This document shows positions 32,645-41,650 of a stretch of 64,000 bases of DNA, one piece after another; position 1 is the first letter of the stretch; each line of letters opens with the position of its first letter. Below the pieces are notes generated by a model that was not told the origin of the DNA, searched no databases, and was given only the letters and a program-made list of their open reading frames with translations. The position numbers and the translations under genes are program-made. The stretch comes from Fibrobacter sp. UWB11 (GTDB taxonomy: Bacteria; Fibrobacterota; Fibrobacteria; Fibrobacterales; Fibrobacteraceae): contig NZ_FSRT01000001.1 of the NCBI RefSeq assembly GCF_900143015.1, forward strand, positions 1,240,001-1,304,000, written 5' to 3'.

Positions 32645-32680
32645 AGAAACGAGATAGAACAAAGTCTCGTTTCTTTTTTT
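32645..32680 (+). terminator. Terminator of the methyltransferase gene
   Basis: AGAAACGAGA and TCTCGTTTCT arms with a TAGAACAAAG loop, followed by TTTTTT. The remaining gap to 32890 is AT-rich promoter space. Confidence 0.85.
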
Positions 32681-32890
32681 ATAATAAATCATATTGGCTA
32701 TATTTAAAATATTATAATCTTTCTTTTCGTGAAGATAACTTCTTTTATATTTTTTTACAAACTATCAAAAACAAAAGAAAATATTCAAAACAATGTATAT
32801 TGACGATTTTATTTTATTGTTGTAACTTTATTGTATGTTTGTGGTAGTAATTAATAACAAAAGTTCAATTTCATTTATAAAAGGAAAAAC

Positions 32891-35839
32891 ATGACAGACA
32901 ACACACCTAGCGTTGATCCGCAAGCATCTGTTAATAAAAAATTTGAATCAAGTGCATTTACACGTATCAAAAATCACTATGAAGCACTGCGTAGCGGTCT
33001 CGGAGATGGAAACAAACGTTCTTCCGAATACAACACGGCAAAATGCAAATGCTGCTCGGAAAAATTTCCCGATATCACAGGCGTTTGGTCTCAAAAGAAT
33101 TACACATTTTTAGGAAACGCATATACTCCCGAAGATAGCATGGATACCAATAAACATTTGTGCGTTCACCCGAATCTTTGGGAAAACGGTGCAAGCAACC
33201 ATTTGTCTGGCGTATTTGAAGTTTTGCCGGGTAAAATTTACCAAGTCCGTGGCTATGACATGTCCAACCTTACATTTGTAAGGAGTAACCCAAGTGGGGG
33301 AAACCCGCGCTGGATTGTCTTTGACACTTTGATGAGCAACGAGTGCACAAAAGTTGCGATGGATCTTTTCGAAGCATATTTCAAAAAAACGTACTCTGAT
33401 TATTCGCTTAGCGGTTCCATCGTCGGGATGATTATCAGCCATTCCCACATAGACCATTATGGCGGTATGGAAACCGTTATGGATTACTTTATCGATCCCA
33501 AGAATCCTGACAATAATGGGAAAATCATCGAAAATAGCGATGATGAAGATGATGGGAAAAACACCGAAAATGCCAAAGAATCCAAGGATGACGTAAAAAA
33601 AGTCGCCAACTGTTTTATCCTTGCGCCCGCAGGTTTTTACGACCACGCCGTCAGCGAAAACGTTTACTTGGGCAATGCCATGGGCAGGCGAGCTTCTTAT
33701 CAATACGGAAGTTTTATCAAGCCGATGGATGAAAACGATCTTTGCGGCGAAATCAGTATCGGCATTGGGCAAGGGCAGTCTACCGGAAAACCTTCCGCAG
33801 TAGGTAGGCCGACAATTGAAATTTTGGAAAACGTTACATTGCAACTTGACGAAATTAAAGTCGAGTTCCAGTTAACTCCGGGAACAGAAGCACCGGCCGA
33901 AATGAACAATTACATTCAAGATTATCAAGCTTTATGGCTCGCCGAAAACTGCTCTGGTACACTACACAACCTTTATACCCTTCGTGGTGCAGAAATCCGT
34001 GATGCCAAGGCTTGGTCGCATTTCTTGATGGAAGCAGCCGTTAAATATGGCAATATAACTAATGTTATTTTCCAGAGTCATAATTGGCCTCACTGGAAAA
34101 ACGGCACAACTGAAAAAGATGTTCCTACAGTTAATATACGCGACTTCATTATCGAAACAGCGTCCATTTACAAGTACATTCATGACCAAACACTCCTTTA
34201 TATGAACATGGGCTACAAGATGAATGAAGTAGCGGACATGCTCGTATTACCGAGGGGCATGCAAAAAAATTGGACGCTCAAGCCATTCTACGGAACGCCT
34301 GTACATAATGCAAAAGCCGTGTATCAAAAATATCTTGGCTGGTACGACGCCAACCCAATACACCTTCAGGAACTTCCGCCAGAACAATTAGCCAAGGAAA
34401 CTCTTCGTTATGTGATGGCCGGTAGCCGTGAAAAGATGTTGTCCATGATTGACGAAGATATCGCCAAAGGCAATTATTGGACCGCCGCTTACATGTCGAA
34501 CCAGATGATTCTTTCTGGCGACTGCGATGATATCTCTGACAAAGTCAGGAATCTTTGCGCTACAGCGTTGCGACAACTTGGAGCCCAGTGCGAATCGGGA
34601 ACTTGGCGCAACGCATACCTGAGCGCGGCTTATGAACTCGTCAACAAAAAACTTCAGCCAGATCAAGAGAAGTCTGATCAGTTGGCACAAATGCCTCCAG
34701 AAACGCTGCTAGATTATATATCGATTTTCTTTGACGGTGAATTGGCGGCCAAGTTCAATTGCGATAGTACCCTTGCAGTCTTGAAAAACGGCATTTATAC
34801 TTATTTTGCTTTTGTCGTTAAGAACGGCGCAATTCTCTATTACGAAATCACTGAAGAAGAATACAATAAGTCTGATAATAAAATTAATGTCTCCTTTGAT
34901 GAACTCAAGAGTGTCGCAATCGGTAAGTACAGTGTTGAAAACAACATCCTTCGCGATATATCAAACGCATTGATCAATGTCGCAAGTTACAAGCGCTTCA
35001 AATATTTCGATATAATTGGTAGGCATGATAGCGAAGTGAAGGCTAGCGGCGATAATCCAATTGATTTGAAAAAGGAAGTAAGCGATTGCATTTTGTTGCT
35101 TGAAAAATATGTCGGAAAGTTCAATAAAAAAACACCAGTTCTTGTTCTTTCTGAAGAAGATAAGCAAAGCTGGAACGATTACTACAAACTGTTAAAAGAG
35201 GACACTCATGTTATTCTTGACGGCGATTTCTTTATTCCAGGTGACAAAAGCATGGGAATTGGAAATGACGGCAAGTTTATGCAATACGAGCTGTACTATA
35301 CCTTGTACGCACTTTATAGATACTTGTACCGTAGCTATTTAAAGAATGATTACGGCTATAAAGGGAACAACTTTGATGAAGATTCTTTTGCAAAGTTGAA
35401 ACAAAGTATCGTCTTGCTCGAAACGTATGTTGCCGATTATTATCTTTGCAATTCTAAAACCAATATTTCTCTTGAAGATGACGATTTTGAAGCATGGCGC
35501 TATCTGAACAATGATACCAAAGAATCTTCAAAGCAATCTCTCAATGTTGCAGATTTCTTCAAGGAACTCTACAAGCGCTATAAAGAGCTTTCGTGCGAAA
35601 TTAAATCTACCGGGAAAAATTTCTTCTTGGAGTCCGTCGCGGACGATAAAAGATCTATCACGGTTCATAATACATCACACAACAGGCTCCAATGCAACAA
35701 CGTTGAATTGAATGATGTAATCCAAAACGATTCTGCCGTTATCGATGTTTCAAAAATCGATAAGAACGCAATTGTAGAGACTTTCTACCAATCTGGTGAA
35801 GAAATGTTCGTCACCGGTAGACTCGTCTATCGAAAATAG
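32891..35839 (+). CDS. Alkylsulfatase-like MBL-fold protein with extended C-terminus
   Basis: A 982-residue protein, longer than the usual about 600-700 residues of BDS1/SdsA1-type alkylsulfatases, and with no signal peptide. The MBL domain includes WIVFDTLMSNECTKVAMDL and the zinc motif HSHIDHYGG (His184, His186, Asp188, His189). An acidic low-complexity insert (about residues 205-238, ENSDDEDDGKNTENAKE) interrupts it. SHNWPHW at about 396-403, LPPEQLAKETLRYVMAGS and QCESGTWRNAYLSAAYEL mark the helical dimerisation region; residues about 615-680 fit the SCP2-like hydrophobic-substrate domain. From about 690 on is a part I cannot assign, with two similar Tyr-rich helical stretches (LLLEKYVGKF, VLLETYVADYY). 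It would hydrolyse alkyl sulfates or related esters if active. Confidence 0.82.
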   Translation: MTDNTPSVDPQASVNKKFESSAFTRIKNHYEALRSGLGDGNKRSSEYNTAKCKCCSEKFPDITGVWSQKNYTFLGNAYTPEDSMDTNKHLCVHPNLWENGASNHLSGVFEVLPGKIYQVRGYDMSNLTFVRSNPSGGNPRWIVFDTLMSNECTKVAMDLFEAYFKKTYSDYSLSGSIVGMIISHSHIDHYGGMETVMDYFIDPKNPDNNGKIIENSDDEDDGKNTENAKESKDDVKKVANCFILAPAGFYDHAVSENVYLGNAMGRRASYQYGSFIKPMDENDLCGEISIGIGQGQSTGKPSAVGRPTIEILENVTLQLDEIKVEFQLTPGTEAPAEMNNYIQDYQALWLAENCSGTLHNLYTLRGAEIRDAKAWSHFLMEAAVKYGNITNVIFQSHNWPHWKNGTTEKDVPTVNIRDFIIETASIYKYIHDQTLLYMNMGYKMNEVADMLVLPRGMQKNWTLKPFYGTPVHNAKAVYQKYLGWYDANPIHLQELPPEQLAKETLRYVMAGSREKMLSMIDEDIAKGNYWTAAYMSNQMILSGDCDDISDKVRNLCATALRQLGAQCESGTWRNAYLSAAYELVNKKLQPDQEKSDQLAQMPPETLLDYISIFFDGELAAKFNCDSTLAVLKNGIYTYFAFVVKNGAILYYEITEEEYNKSDNKINVSFDELKSVAIGKYSVENNILRDISNALINVASYKRFKYFDIIGRHDSEVKASGDNPIDLKKEVSDCILLLEKYVGKFNKKTPVLVLSEEDKQSWNDYYKLLKEDTHVILDGDFFIPGDKSMGIGNDGKFMQYELYYTLYALYRYLYRSYLKNDYGYKGNNFDEDSFAKLKQSIVLLETYVADYYLCNSKTNISLEDDDFEAWRYLNNDTKESSKQSLNVADFFKELYKRYKELSCEIKSTGKNFFLESVADDKRSITVHNTSHNRLQCNNVELNDVIQNDSAVIDVSKIDKNAIVETFYQSGEEMFVTGRLVYRK

Positions 35840-35866
35840 TTGATATAATTTCTAGCAATTATTCTT

Positions 35867-35896
35867 AGACCGTAGTTTTATGAGCTACGGTCTTTT
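35867..35896 (+). terminator. Terminator of the alkylsulfatase-like gene
   Basis: AGACCGTAG, TTTTATGAG, CTACGGTCT then TTTT. Its end touches the stop codon of the convergent EamA gene. Confidence 0.8.
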
Positions 35897-36779
35897 AACG
35901 TTTATTCAAAATCACGACTGCCGAAAGAATAAGGAAAATACCAAGTCCGGACAACAGCGTCAAAGATTCGGAAAAATATGCAATACCGACAATTGTTGCG
36001 ACCATAGGCTCGACAGTCGCAAGAATGCCAGCCTTGCTCGCTTCAACACAGCGGAGTCCAAGCGTGTATAAAAGGAACGGAATAACGGCGGTAACAAGAG
36101 CCGTCAGAAAGCACAACAAAACAAGTCCGCTAAAATTAGTTGCTTTGGAGAAAATGGAGAGAGCCTCTGCTGGACGGCAAATAAACCAAGAACCGATTGC
36201 AGCAATCAAAAACGTATATGTGGTGACGGTGTAGGGGGAATATTTACGCAACGCAATCGTACCCAAGATGCTATAAAGCCCATATCCGACACCTGAGCCG
36301 ATACCGAGCAACAAACCGACAGCTGTAATTCCATCACCGGAAATACCCGAAACCAGAACGCAGCCGACAAATGCCAAGGCGAGTGCAATGATTTTTTGAC
36401 GGTTTATCTTTTCGTGAAAAAGCACCGCCGACATCAACATAATCCAAATGGGCGAGGTGTACAAAAGTATTGCCGCCGTAGAAAGAGGCATAATCGTTAT
36501 GGCAGAAAAGTAACAGACCGTAAAGAACAAAATGCTCCCGACGCCAAGTCCCAAGAATAGCGGAATATCCCGCAAGGAAATTTTGAAGCCCGCGCGGTTC
36601 TTGATAAACAAAATCAAAGAAAAGAACAATGCAGCAAGCGTAATTCTTATGGAGACAATCTGGATGGCGCTAAAGCCAAAGTCGCTAAGCGTTCGGACAA
36701 AAATGCCCATGCATCCCCAAAAGCTAGCGGCAATAATTATTAAAGGTGGTCCTATTTTTCGATCAAGCAGTTTATCCAT
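35895..36779 (-). CDS. EamA/DMT-superfamily transporter
   Basis: A 294-residue inner-membrane exporter with ten predicted helices in two five-helix EamA halves. Half one begins LIIIAASFWGCMGIFVRTL and includes ALFFSLILFI and STAAILLYTSPIWIMLMSAVLFHEK; half two starts near ALAFVGCVLVSG and repeats TFLIAAIGSWFICRP, ALVTAVIPFLLYTLGLRCVEASKAGILATVEPMVA. Members export amino acids or other metabolites; the substrate here cannot be told. Single gene, convergent with the alkylsulfatase-like gene. Confidence 0.9.
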   Translation of the reverse strand: MDKLLDRKIGPPLIIIAASFWGCMGIFVRTLSDFGFSAIQIVSIRITLAALFFSLILFIKNRAGFKISLRDIPLFLGLGVGSILFFTVCYFSAITIMPLSTAAILLYTSPIWIMLMSAVLFHEKINRQKIIALALAFVGCVLVSGISGDGITAVGLLLGIGSGVGYGLYSILGTIALRKYSPYTVTTYTFLIAAIGSWFICRPAEALSIFSKATNFSGLVLLCFLTALVTAVIPFLLYTLGLRCVEASKAGILATVEPMVATIVGIAYFSESLTLLSGLGIFLILSAVVILNKR

Positions 36780-36871
36780 AGCACATCAAATCTAGTATAA
36801 ACTTTTCATATCAGTCTTTATTCCCCAAAAAAATGTATATTGAATATAGTACTACAAAGTAAGGAGGAAAT

Positions 36872-37669
36872 ATGAAGACCAAGATATTGGTTGCTTCGGG
36901 ATTTTTGGCAGGCTTTACAATTATGATATCGGCTTGTTCCGAAGAAACCCCGAACGCGGTATCTTCTACACGTGATGATTATGCGACTTTATCGTCTAGC
37001 GCAGGAGCACCTCCATCACCAAACACAACAACCTCCTCTAGTGAAAGTGCAAACCCAACATCAAGTGAAAGCACAATTCCGCAGTCAAGCGATTCTCAAA
37101 AATCATCATCCAGTGAAAAAGGCATATCGTCTTCATCCGTTTTTTTCCCGAGAATGAGCAGTTCTTGGCCAGATGGTGGTAACTATAATCCTGCGGCCTG
37201 CTGCGTTGATACTATTTACATCGAAAATGGTCAAGAAACATACCATCGCTTACAGGAAGGCATTTGTCCTCCGCCAATATATATGACAGTCTCTTGCTAT
37301 CCCCCTGTTCGAGTCAACATGGATTCAATTAAAGCGATCGAGAGCAAGCCGAAAGAGCCTTCCATTTTGATAGAAGAATGTTTGCAAGCTATTGATCTTG
37401 CAAAACAGGGACTTGGGAATGAAATAAAAAAAGCCAAGTTGATTGACGATCATGGTTCCTTCAAAGTCGAATTCTGGAAACAAGATTATTGTTCCATCGA
37501 CGCAGGCTTTTCATTCGAACGTTCTGGCGATACGTTGTCCTTAAAACTTACAGACATCCGATCGGCAGAAACATGCAAATGCTATAGCAAACATCGTATC
37601 GACATTCCCGCTTCTGAAAAAGACTTCTCTTATTTCAAATTTGAAGATAAGGTTTTTGAAGTTCAGTAG
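36872..37669 (+). CDS. Hypothetical lipoprotein with Ser-rich linker
   Basis: A 265-residue lipoprotein. MKTKILVASGFLAGFTIMIS precedes Ala21 and lipobox Cys22; residues about 40-95 are a Ser/Thr/Pro linker (NTTTSSSESANPTSSE); the C-terminal about 165 residues have several Cys (ACCVDTIYI, CPPPIYMTVSCYPP, CKCYSK) and hydrophobic strands. No family was recognised. Strong RBS (AAGGAGGAAAT). The GH30 gene follows on the same strand 150 bases on, with its own RBS; cotranscription is possible. Confidence 0.78.
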   Translation: MKTKILVASGFLAGFTIMISACSEETPNAVSSTRDDYATLSSSAGAPPSPNTTTSSSESANPTSSESTIPQSSDSQKSSSSEKGISSSSVFFPRMSSSWPDGGNYNPAACCVDTIYIENGQETYHRLQEGICPPPIYMTVSCYPPVRVNMDSIKAIESKPKEPSILIEECLQAIDLAKQGLGNEIKKAKLIDDHGSFKVEFWKQDYCSIDAGFSFERSGDTLSLKLTDIRSAETCKCYSKHRIDIPASEKDFSYFKFEDKVFEVQ

Positions 37670-37823
37670 GCGAGAGCCTTCAAACATTGAGTCCCAAATT
37701 AGCGAATTGACGCAATAAAGCCATTATCGTTGTCATTTTATCAAAACGAATTCATTTTTAGCCTTATCAAAAGTGAATTTTCCAGTTTACTTTACATTAT
37801 GTACAGTTGAATTGGGAGGCTAT

Positions 37824-39320
37824 ATGACGATTTCAATGAAGAGATTCTCTCTTTTTGCGAGTTCCATCGCATTTTTGGGCACCATTGCCGGGGCTGCAAC
37901 GATAAATGTTGACATGGGCAAGGAATACCAACGCATCAGCGGCTTTGGCGCCGCATCGGCATGGGCGGGCTCCATCACCGACAAAAACGCCGCCTTCCTT
38001 TGGGATTCCACCAGCGGCGCGGGGCTTACGCTGCACCGCATCCGTATTGCTCCGGATGGCTCCACCTCCGAAACAAGTATTGCAAAAAAGGCGAGTGAAT
38101 ACGGTGTCAAAGTTTGGGCAGCCCCATGGACATCCAAATACACCGTAAATTACGATGGCGACAAAAAACACCTGGATTTCAATCATGCGCAGGACTGGGC
38201 CAACACCATCTTAAAGTTTACGCAAGACATGCGAAAGGCAGGCGTAAACTTATACGCGATTTCGTCACAAAATGAGCCCGACGGCACCGGCGACAACCAC
38301 TACGAACCCGATGAATTGGCACGTTGGGTCGGCGACTATCTTGGCCCCACCCTTGATACCACGGGCATCAAAATTATTGGCACCGAAGCCATCAACTGGT
38401 ACGGATTCCCCAATTATAAAAAGGCCTTCTTCAACAATCCAGCAGCCTTGAAATACACGGACATTTTTGGAACGCACGAATATGGCGGAGACCCGGCCGC
38501 TTACCCTGAAATTCACGAAGCCGGCAAGGAATTTTGGGAAACCGAAGTCTACGATCTCGGAAGCAATAAGGAAGACGTTGGCATGGGAAGCGCGCTCCGC
38601 GTTGCAAACATGATTCACGACGCCCTTACCATTTCGAACATGAACGCTTGGCATTTTTGGTGGATTTATTCCTGTAGCGAACCCAGCTGCGGCAACGGAG
38701 CGCTTTGGCCGCAAGGACAGGGAAGCCCCGACAATTTGGAACCCACCAAGCGACTCTGGATCATGGGGAACTACAGCCGCTTTGCACGCCCCGGCGCGAG
38801 GAGAATTGACGCCACCAAGAATCCCGAAAGAGATGTAAAGGTCACTGCCTACCGCGACTCCCTCAAGACGAAAATCGCAGTTGTCATTCTCAATTCCAAG
38901 AATGAGGAATTCAAGGCGGACTTTGACTTCGGTAACACAAAAATTGGAAGCTTCAAGCCCTACGTCACCGACGACAAGAACAACCTCAAGGAAGGAAGCG
39001 AAGTCAAGGTTGACGATACAAAGTGCAGTTACAGCATCCCAGCACGCAGTGCAACGACCGTCGAATTCGTTCTGTGGCAAGAGCCAAAGGTGGAACCACC
39101 CAAAGATTCAACAGAATCAATTGCCTTCGGGAGGATTTCTGTACCCCAAAGCCGTCAAAGCTCATATAAAGTATTTAGCCCGATTGGCACGTTTATCGGC
39201 GAATTCCAAGCAGAACACATCGGCGAACTCCGCCATGCCATGACAAACGCAGGCTTAAGCCGCGGCGTGTACATGGTCAAATGCGGCAATGCCAAAACGC
39301 AACGAGTGGTGTTGAGATAA
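37824..39320 (+). CDS. GH30 family glycoside hydrolase (glucuronoxylanase-like), secreted
   Basis: A 498-residue secreted enzyme. Signal peptide MTISMKRFSLFASSIAFLGT with cleavage after AGA; GH30 core with GKEYQRISGFGAASAWAGS (the family's opening G-FGA), AISSQNEPDG with general acid/base Glu151, and FWETEVYD with nucleophile Glu241, followed by NAWHFWWIY. A beta-side domain ends near residue 430. This matches bacterial XynC-like glucuronoxylan xylanases, though other GH30 activities are possible. The last about 60 residues (YKVFSPIGTFIGEF...GLSRGVYMVKCGNAKTQRV) resemble the end of the GH43 protein at 61376, a Fibrobacter-type C-terminal module. GGGAGG fixes ATG 37824. Confidence 0.93.
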   Translation: MTISMKRFSLFASSIAFLGTIAGAATINVDMGKEYQRISGFGAASAWAGSITDKNAAFLWDSTSGAGLTLHRIRIAPDGSTSETSIAKKASEYGVKVWAAPWTSKYTVNYDGDKKHLDFNHAQDWANTILKFTQDMRKAGVNLYAISSQNEPDGTGDNHYEPDELARWVGDYLGPTLDTTGIKIIGTEAINWYGFPNYKKAFFNNPAALKYTDIFGTHEYGGDPAAYPEIHEAGKEFWETEVYDLGSNKEDVGMGSALRVANMIHDALTISNMNAWHFWWIYSCSEPSCGNGALWPQGQGSPDNLEPTKRLWIMGNYSRFARPGARRIDATKNPERDVKVTAYRDSLKTKIAVVILNSKNEEFKADFDFGNTKIGSFKPYVTDDKNNLKEGSEVKVDDTKCSYSIPARSATTVEFVLWQEPKVEPPKDSTESIAFGRISVPQSRQSSYKVFSPIGTFIGEFQAEHIGELRHAMTNAGLSRGVYMVKCGNAKTQRVVLR

Positions 39321-39327
39321 GCGAAAG

Positions 39328-39353
39328 GTCGCCCCGCAAGGGACGACTTTTTT
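39328..39353 (+). terminator. Terminator of the GH30 gene
   Basis: GTCGCCCC, GCAA, GGGACGAC (one mismatch) followed by TTTTTT. Confidence 0.75.
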
Positions 39354-39432
39354 ATTGTCAAAAATTCGTTAAAATTTTAAAATTTTCGCTGAATTTTGTG
39401 AAAATTCGTTAAAAATTCATTATATTTCGAAA

Positions 39433-39492
39433 TTTTTCGTTAAAATTGCCGATTTTTCGTCAAAATCGCCGATTTTTCGTCAAAATCGCCAC
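39433..39492. repeat. Three tandem 20-bp repeats
   Basis: Three head-to-tail copies of TTTTTCGTCAAAATCGCCGA with period exactly 20; the first and last are slightly changed (GTTAAAATTGCC; CGCCAC). More degenerate AAAATTCGTT units lie before it from 39360. Located upstream of the GNAT toxin-antitoxin promoter. Confidence 0.85.
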
Positions 39493-39562
39493 TTTTTTAT
39501 ATGAACCTTGTCTTTTTCTCGATAGAAAAACGAGAAAAATGCCTGTTTGACGAAATTTAGCT

Positions 39563-39660
39563 CTATTGACATCCTTTTTTGAGGAAAATATTTTTATGAT
39601 AAACCTGCGTTCTCCTCACAAGGAGTCGCTATTGACATCGTTTTTTTTATTACCTATATT
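39563..39660 (+). promoter_or_regulatory. Duplicated promoter with hairpin before the toxin-antitoxin pair
   Basis: CTATTGACATC followed by a T-run occurs twice, at 39563 and 39629. The second has TTGACA (39632-39637), 17-base spacer and TATATT (39655-39660), an excellent housekeeping promoter 24 bases before the antitoxin ATG. Between the two boxes, CTCCT-CACA-AGGAG (39612-39625) could be an operator. Confidence 0.7.
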
Positions 39661-39683
39661 ATGGGAGATAAAAGGTTTGAATT

Positions 39684-39842
39684 ATGGCAAGACCAATTAA
39701 AGAAACTCCGACGCTTCGAGGTGAAGATGCTCGCATTTTCGAGAAGAAAATTGCGAATCCCAAGCCTGTTTCGAGAGAAGACGTTCTGGCTGCTCAGAAC
39801 GCCTATAATAGTGTCATGTCCATTGCAAAATTCTCCTTTTAA
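39684..39842 (+). CDS. Putative antitoxin of a GNAT toxin-antitoxin pair
   Basis: A 52-residue basic/acidic protein, MARPIKETPTLRGEDARIFE at the start and NAYNSVMSIAKFSF at the end. It lies directly before, and with a two-base gap to, a GNAT-type toxin gene, the usual order for such pairs. Short antitoxins beginning MARPIKETP are known to me next to acetyltransferase genes. No DNA-binding motif can be asserted; the N-terminus could bind DNA and the C-terminus wrap the toxin. Confidence 0.7.
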   Translation: MARPIKETPTLRGEDARIFEKKIANPKPVSREDVLAAQNAYNSVMSIAKFSF

Positions 39843-39844
39843 CA

Positions 39845-40405
39845 ATGAATTTGTCTTCATTTGATTTTTTACCCCTTGGCGAAGATACCGAAATCTTGCC
39901 ATTTGACTGCAATGATACTGACTTGAACAATTTCTTGTTTGATGATGCCAAGAACTATCTTGGAGACCTTATGGCAGTTACATATCTGTTTGTAGATCGG
40001 CAAGCACAAAAGACTGTTGCTTATTTCAGTCTTTTGAATGATAAGGTCTCTTATGACCCCGAAGAACGTTCTCTTTGGAATCGAATTAATCGCAGAATTT
40101 CGAATAACAAACGCCGCAAGACCTACCCCTCGGTGAAAATAGGTCGTCTTGCTGTTTCGAAAGATTACGACAACAAGGGTATCGGTAGGGCAATTTTGGA
40201 TTTTATAAAGCATGCTTTCACGAACGGCAATCGAACTGGTTGCCGGTTCATTACGGTTGATGCGTACGCTAAGGCAACGGGGTTCTATATCAAGAACAAC
40301 TTTGATTTTTTTACGGAGAAAGACCGCAAAGATGCAACTCGCCTGATGTTCTTTGATCTCAAGCCGTTCAAGGATGCCCAAATTAGGGCGAAGCAAGCTT
40401 GCTAA
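39845..40405 (+). CDS. GNAT-family N-acetyltransferase, probable TacT-like toxin
   Basis: A 186-residue acetyltransferase. FDCNDTDLNNFLFDDAKNYL at residues 20-39 is the hallmark start of GNAT toxins that acetylate aminoacyl-tRNA, followed by the motif A strand VKIGRLAVSKDYDNKGIGR with the acetyl-CoA loop NKGIGR (110-115), and GFYIKNNFDF with Tyr148 at the catalytic tyrosine place. The small partner upstream supports a toxin-antitoxin reading; the target tRNA cannot be predicted. Very short gap to the antitoxin suggests coupling. Confidence 0.85.
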   Translation: MNLSSFDFLPLGEDTEILPFDCNDTDLNNFLFDDAKNYLGDLMAVTYLFVDRQAQKTVAYFSLLNDKVSYDPEERSLWNRINRRISNNKRRKTYPSVKIGRLAVSKDYDNKGIGRAILDFIKHAFTNGNRTGCRFITVDAYAKATGFYIKNNFDFFTEKDRKDATRLMFFDLKPFKDAQIRAKQAC

Positions 40406-40441
40406 AAAGGCGTTCCCGCACATGTATGAGCGGTTGTGCAT

Positions 40442-40663
40442 ATGATGTACCCCTTCATGACATTAGACGATGATGCTGAAATAGTCCATTTCGAAATGGG
40501 TAAGGATGGTCGTGCCGCTTCTCAAAAAGGTGGGGTTAGCGATGCTGTTCAGAAGGTCGAAATAGGTATGGATGCTCTATGGGATTCTGGCAAATGGAGC
40601 GATAAAAAGAATGAAGAAATGCTAAAAGAGCATCTAAGAACGACTTACAAGAAAAATACCTAG
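40442..40663 (+). CDS. Small hypothetical protein, possibly chimeric
   Basis: A 73-residue protein. The start MMYPFMTLDDDAEIVHFEM resembles a family of small proteins I recall as MMYPFMTLDDxTEIVHSE, which continue with a longer conserved part. Here the sequence after residue about 20 (GKDGRAASQKGGVSDAVQKV) does not fit that family and is Lys/Glu-rich to the end. It may be a truncated or fused remnant. No clear RBS; lies behind the GNAT gene. Confidence 0.45.
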   Translation: MMYPFMTLDDDAEIVHFEMGKDGRAASQKGGVSDAVQKVEIGMDALWDSGKWSDKKNEEMLKEHLRTTYKKNT

Positions 40664-40697
40664 CTCGTTAGATTTTGGGCTTTTTTATCTTTTGAAT

Positions 40698-41384
40698 ATG
40701 ACTACGGATGAAATTTTGAAAAAATTGGAAAGTTTGTTGGAGGTGCAACGCAAAGCCGAAATGGACGGGTCTGGTTGCAAGTATGATACGCTTTTTGGCT
40801 TTCAAAGAGATAATGGTTGGCCGATTGTTACTGAGTTACAGACTCCATTAGGCGAGCTGACTGTGTTGGACAAGGATAATAACAAGATTCCTTTTTTAGT
40901 TTCTTACAATTCCTGGTATTGTGAGCGCCTTCGTCCTGAGGATGTTTTTAATGAAGATTATGAAAAGGTGCTTGATAATGTTTCGGCAATGTTGACGATA
41001 AAAGTGGATGTCTGTAATCTTAAGGAATGTGAAGTTTATAGATTAAATTTTTCTGGAGAGAAACTTGAATTTGCTGATAGCGATCAGTATGCAGTATGCT
41101 ATACAAAGGAATCCGATAGTGAAGTCCTGGCAATAAATCGTCCTGTTGAAAATGATTTTGATGATCTTATAATATTAGAATCCCTGATAGAATCTAATTT
41201 TGACAATAAATTCTGGAATCAAGATCGTTGTTTTGTAACTTTTGATGCTGATGATATGCATGGATTCTTGTTTGTCATAAAGAATAAAAAATGGCCAAGT
41301 ATTGATTTTGATATAGCTTGGATGAATACGGGAAAACTCGGAAAAGATCTTTGCTGGGATGCATTAACGTTTTATTTAACATAG
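40698..41384 (+). CDS. Hypothetical cytoplasmic protein
   Basis: A 228-residue acidic protein without signal peptide or membrane segment. It opens MTTDEILKKLESLLEVQRKA (amphipathic helix), then YDTLFGFQRDNGWPIVTELQTP and a C-terminal part with CFVTFDADDMHGFLFVIKNK. No family was recognised. The upstream TTG of the frame is ignored in favour of ATG 40698. AT-rich, with codon use unlike the neighbouring CAZyme genes, which hints at foreign origin. Confidence 0.6.
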   Translation: MTTDEILKKLESLLEVQRKAEMDGSGCKYDTLFGFQRDNGWPIVTELQTPLGELTVLDKDNNKIPFLVSYNSWYCERLRPEDVFNEDYEKVLDNVSAMLTIKVDVCNLKECEVYRLNFSGEKLEFADSDQYAVCYTKESDSEVLAINRPVENDFDDLIILESLIESNFDNKFWNQDRCFVTFDADDMHGFLFVIKNKKWPSIDFDIAWMNTGKLGKDLCWDALTFYLT

Positions 41385-41410
41385 TATAAAATTTTCAAAT
41401 ATGAATGCAA

Positions 41411-41440
41411 AAAGGACGCTTTATAAAGCGTCCTTTTTCT
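41411..41440 (+). terminator. Terminator behind the hypothetical gene
   Basis: AAGGACGCTTT, AT, AAAGCGTCCTT then TTTCT. Confidence 0.85.
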
Positions 41441-41447
41441 AATAGGA

Positions 41448-41473
41448 GATTCCGGCTCGGAGGCCGGAATGAC
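41448..41473. repeat. Dispersed palindromic repeat, GATTCCGG subtype
   Basis: GATTCCGGCTCGGAGGCCGG then AATGAC, same end pattern as other copies. Confidence 0.78.
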
Positions 41474-41562
41474 AATTGCGAGCGAAGTAAAGCCAGGCGT
41501 TGCGGGCTGGCGTCTGAAGCCCGCTAGAAGGGGTAGCGGAAGACCCGGCTTGGGGGGGGTAT

Positions 41563-41592
41563 AAAAAAAGAGAAGCCCGCTTGCGCGGGCTT
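41563..41592 (-). terminator. Terminator of carAB
   Basis: On the minus strand AAGCCCGC, GCAA, GCGGGCTT is followed by CTCTTTTTTT. It lies about 60 bases behind the carB stop. Confidence 0.88.
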
Positions 41593-41650
41593 GACAATGG
41601 GTGGGGACGGGGCTGAAGCGAGGGGAAGACTTTCCCCTCTTCCAACCACT

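Noticed and set aside
39360-39492. Tandem AT-rich repeats as a CRISPR array or origin
   Set aside because: Units are 20 bp with no unique spacers and no cas genes; no DnaA boxes were recognised.
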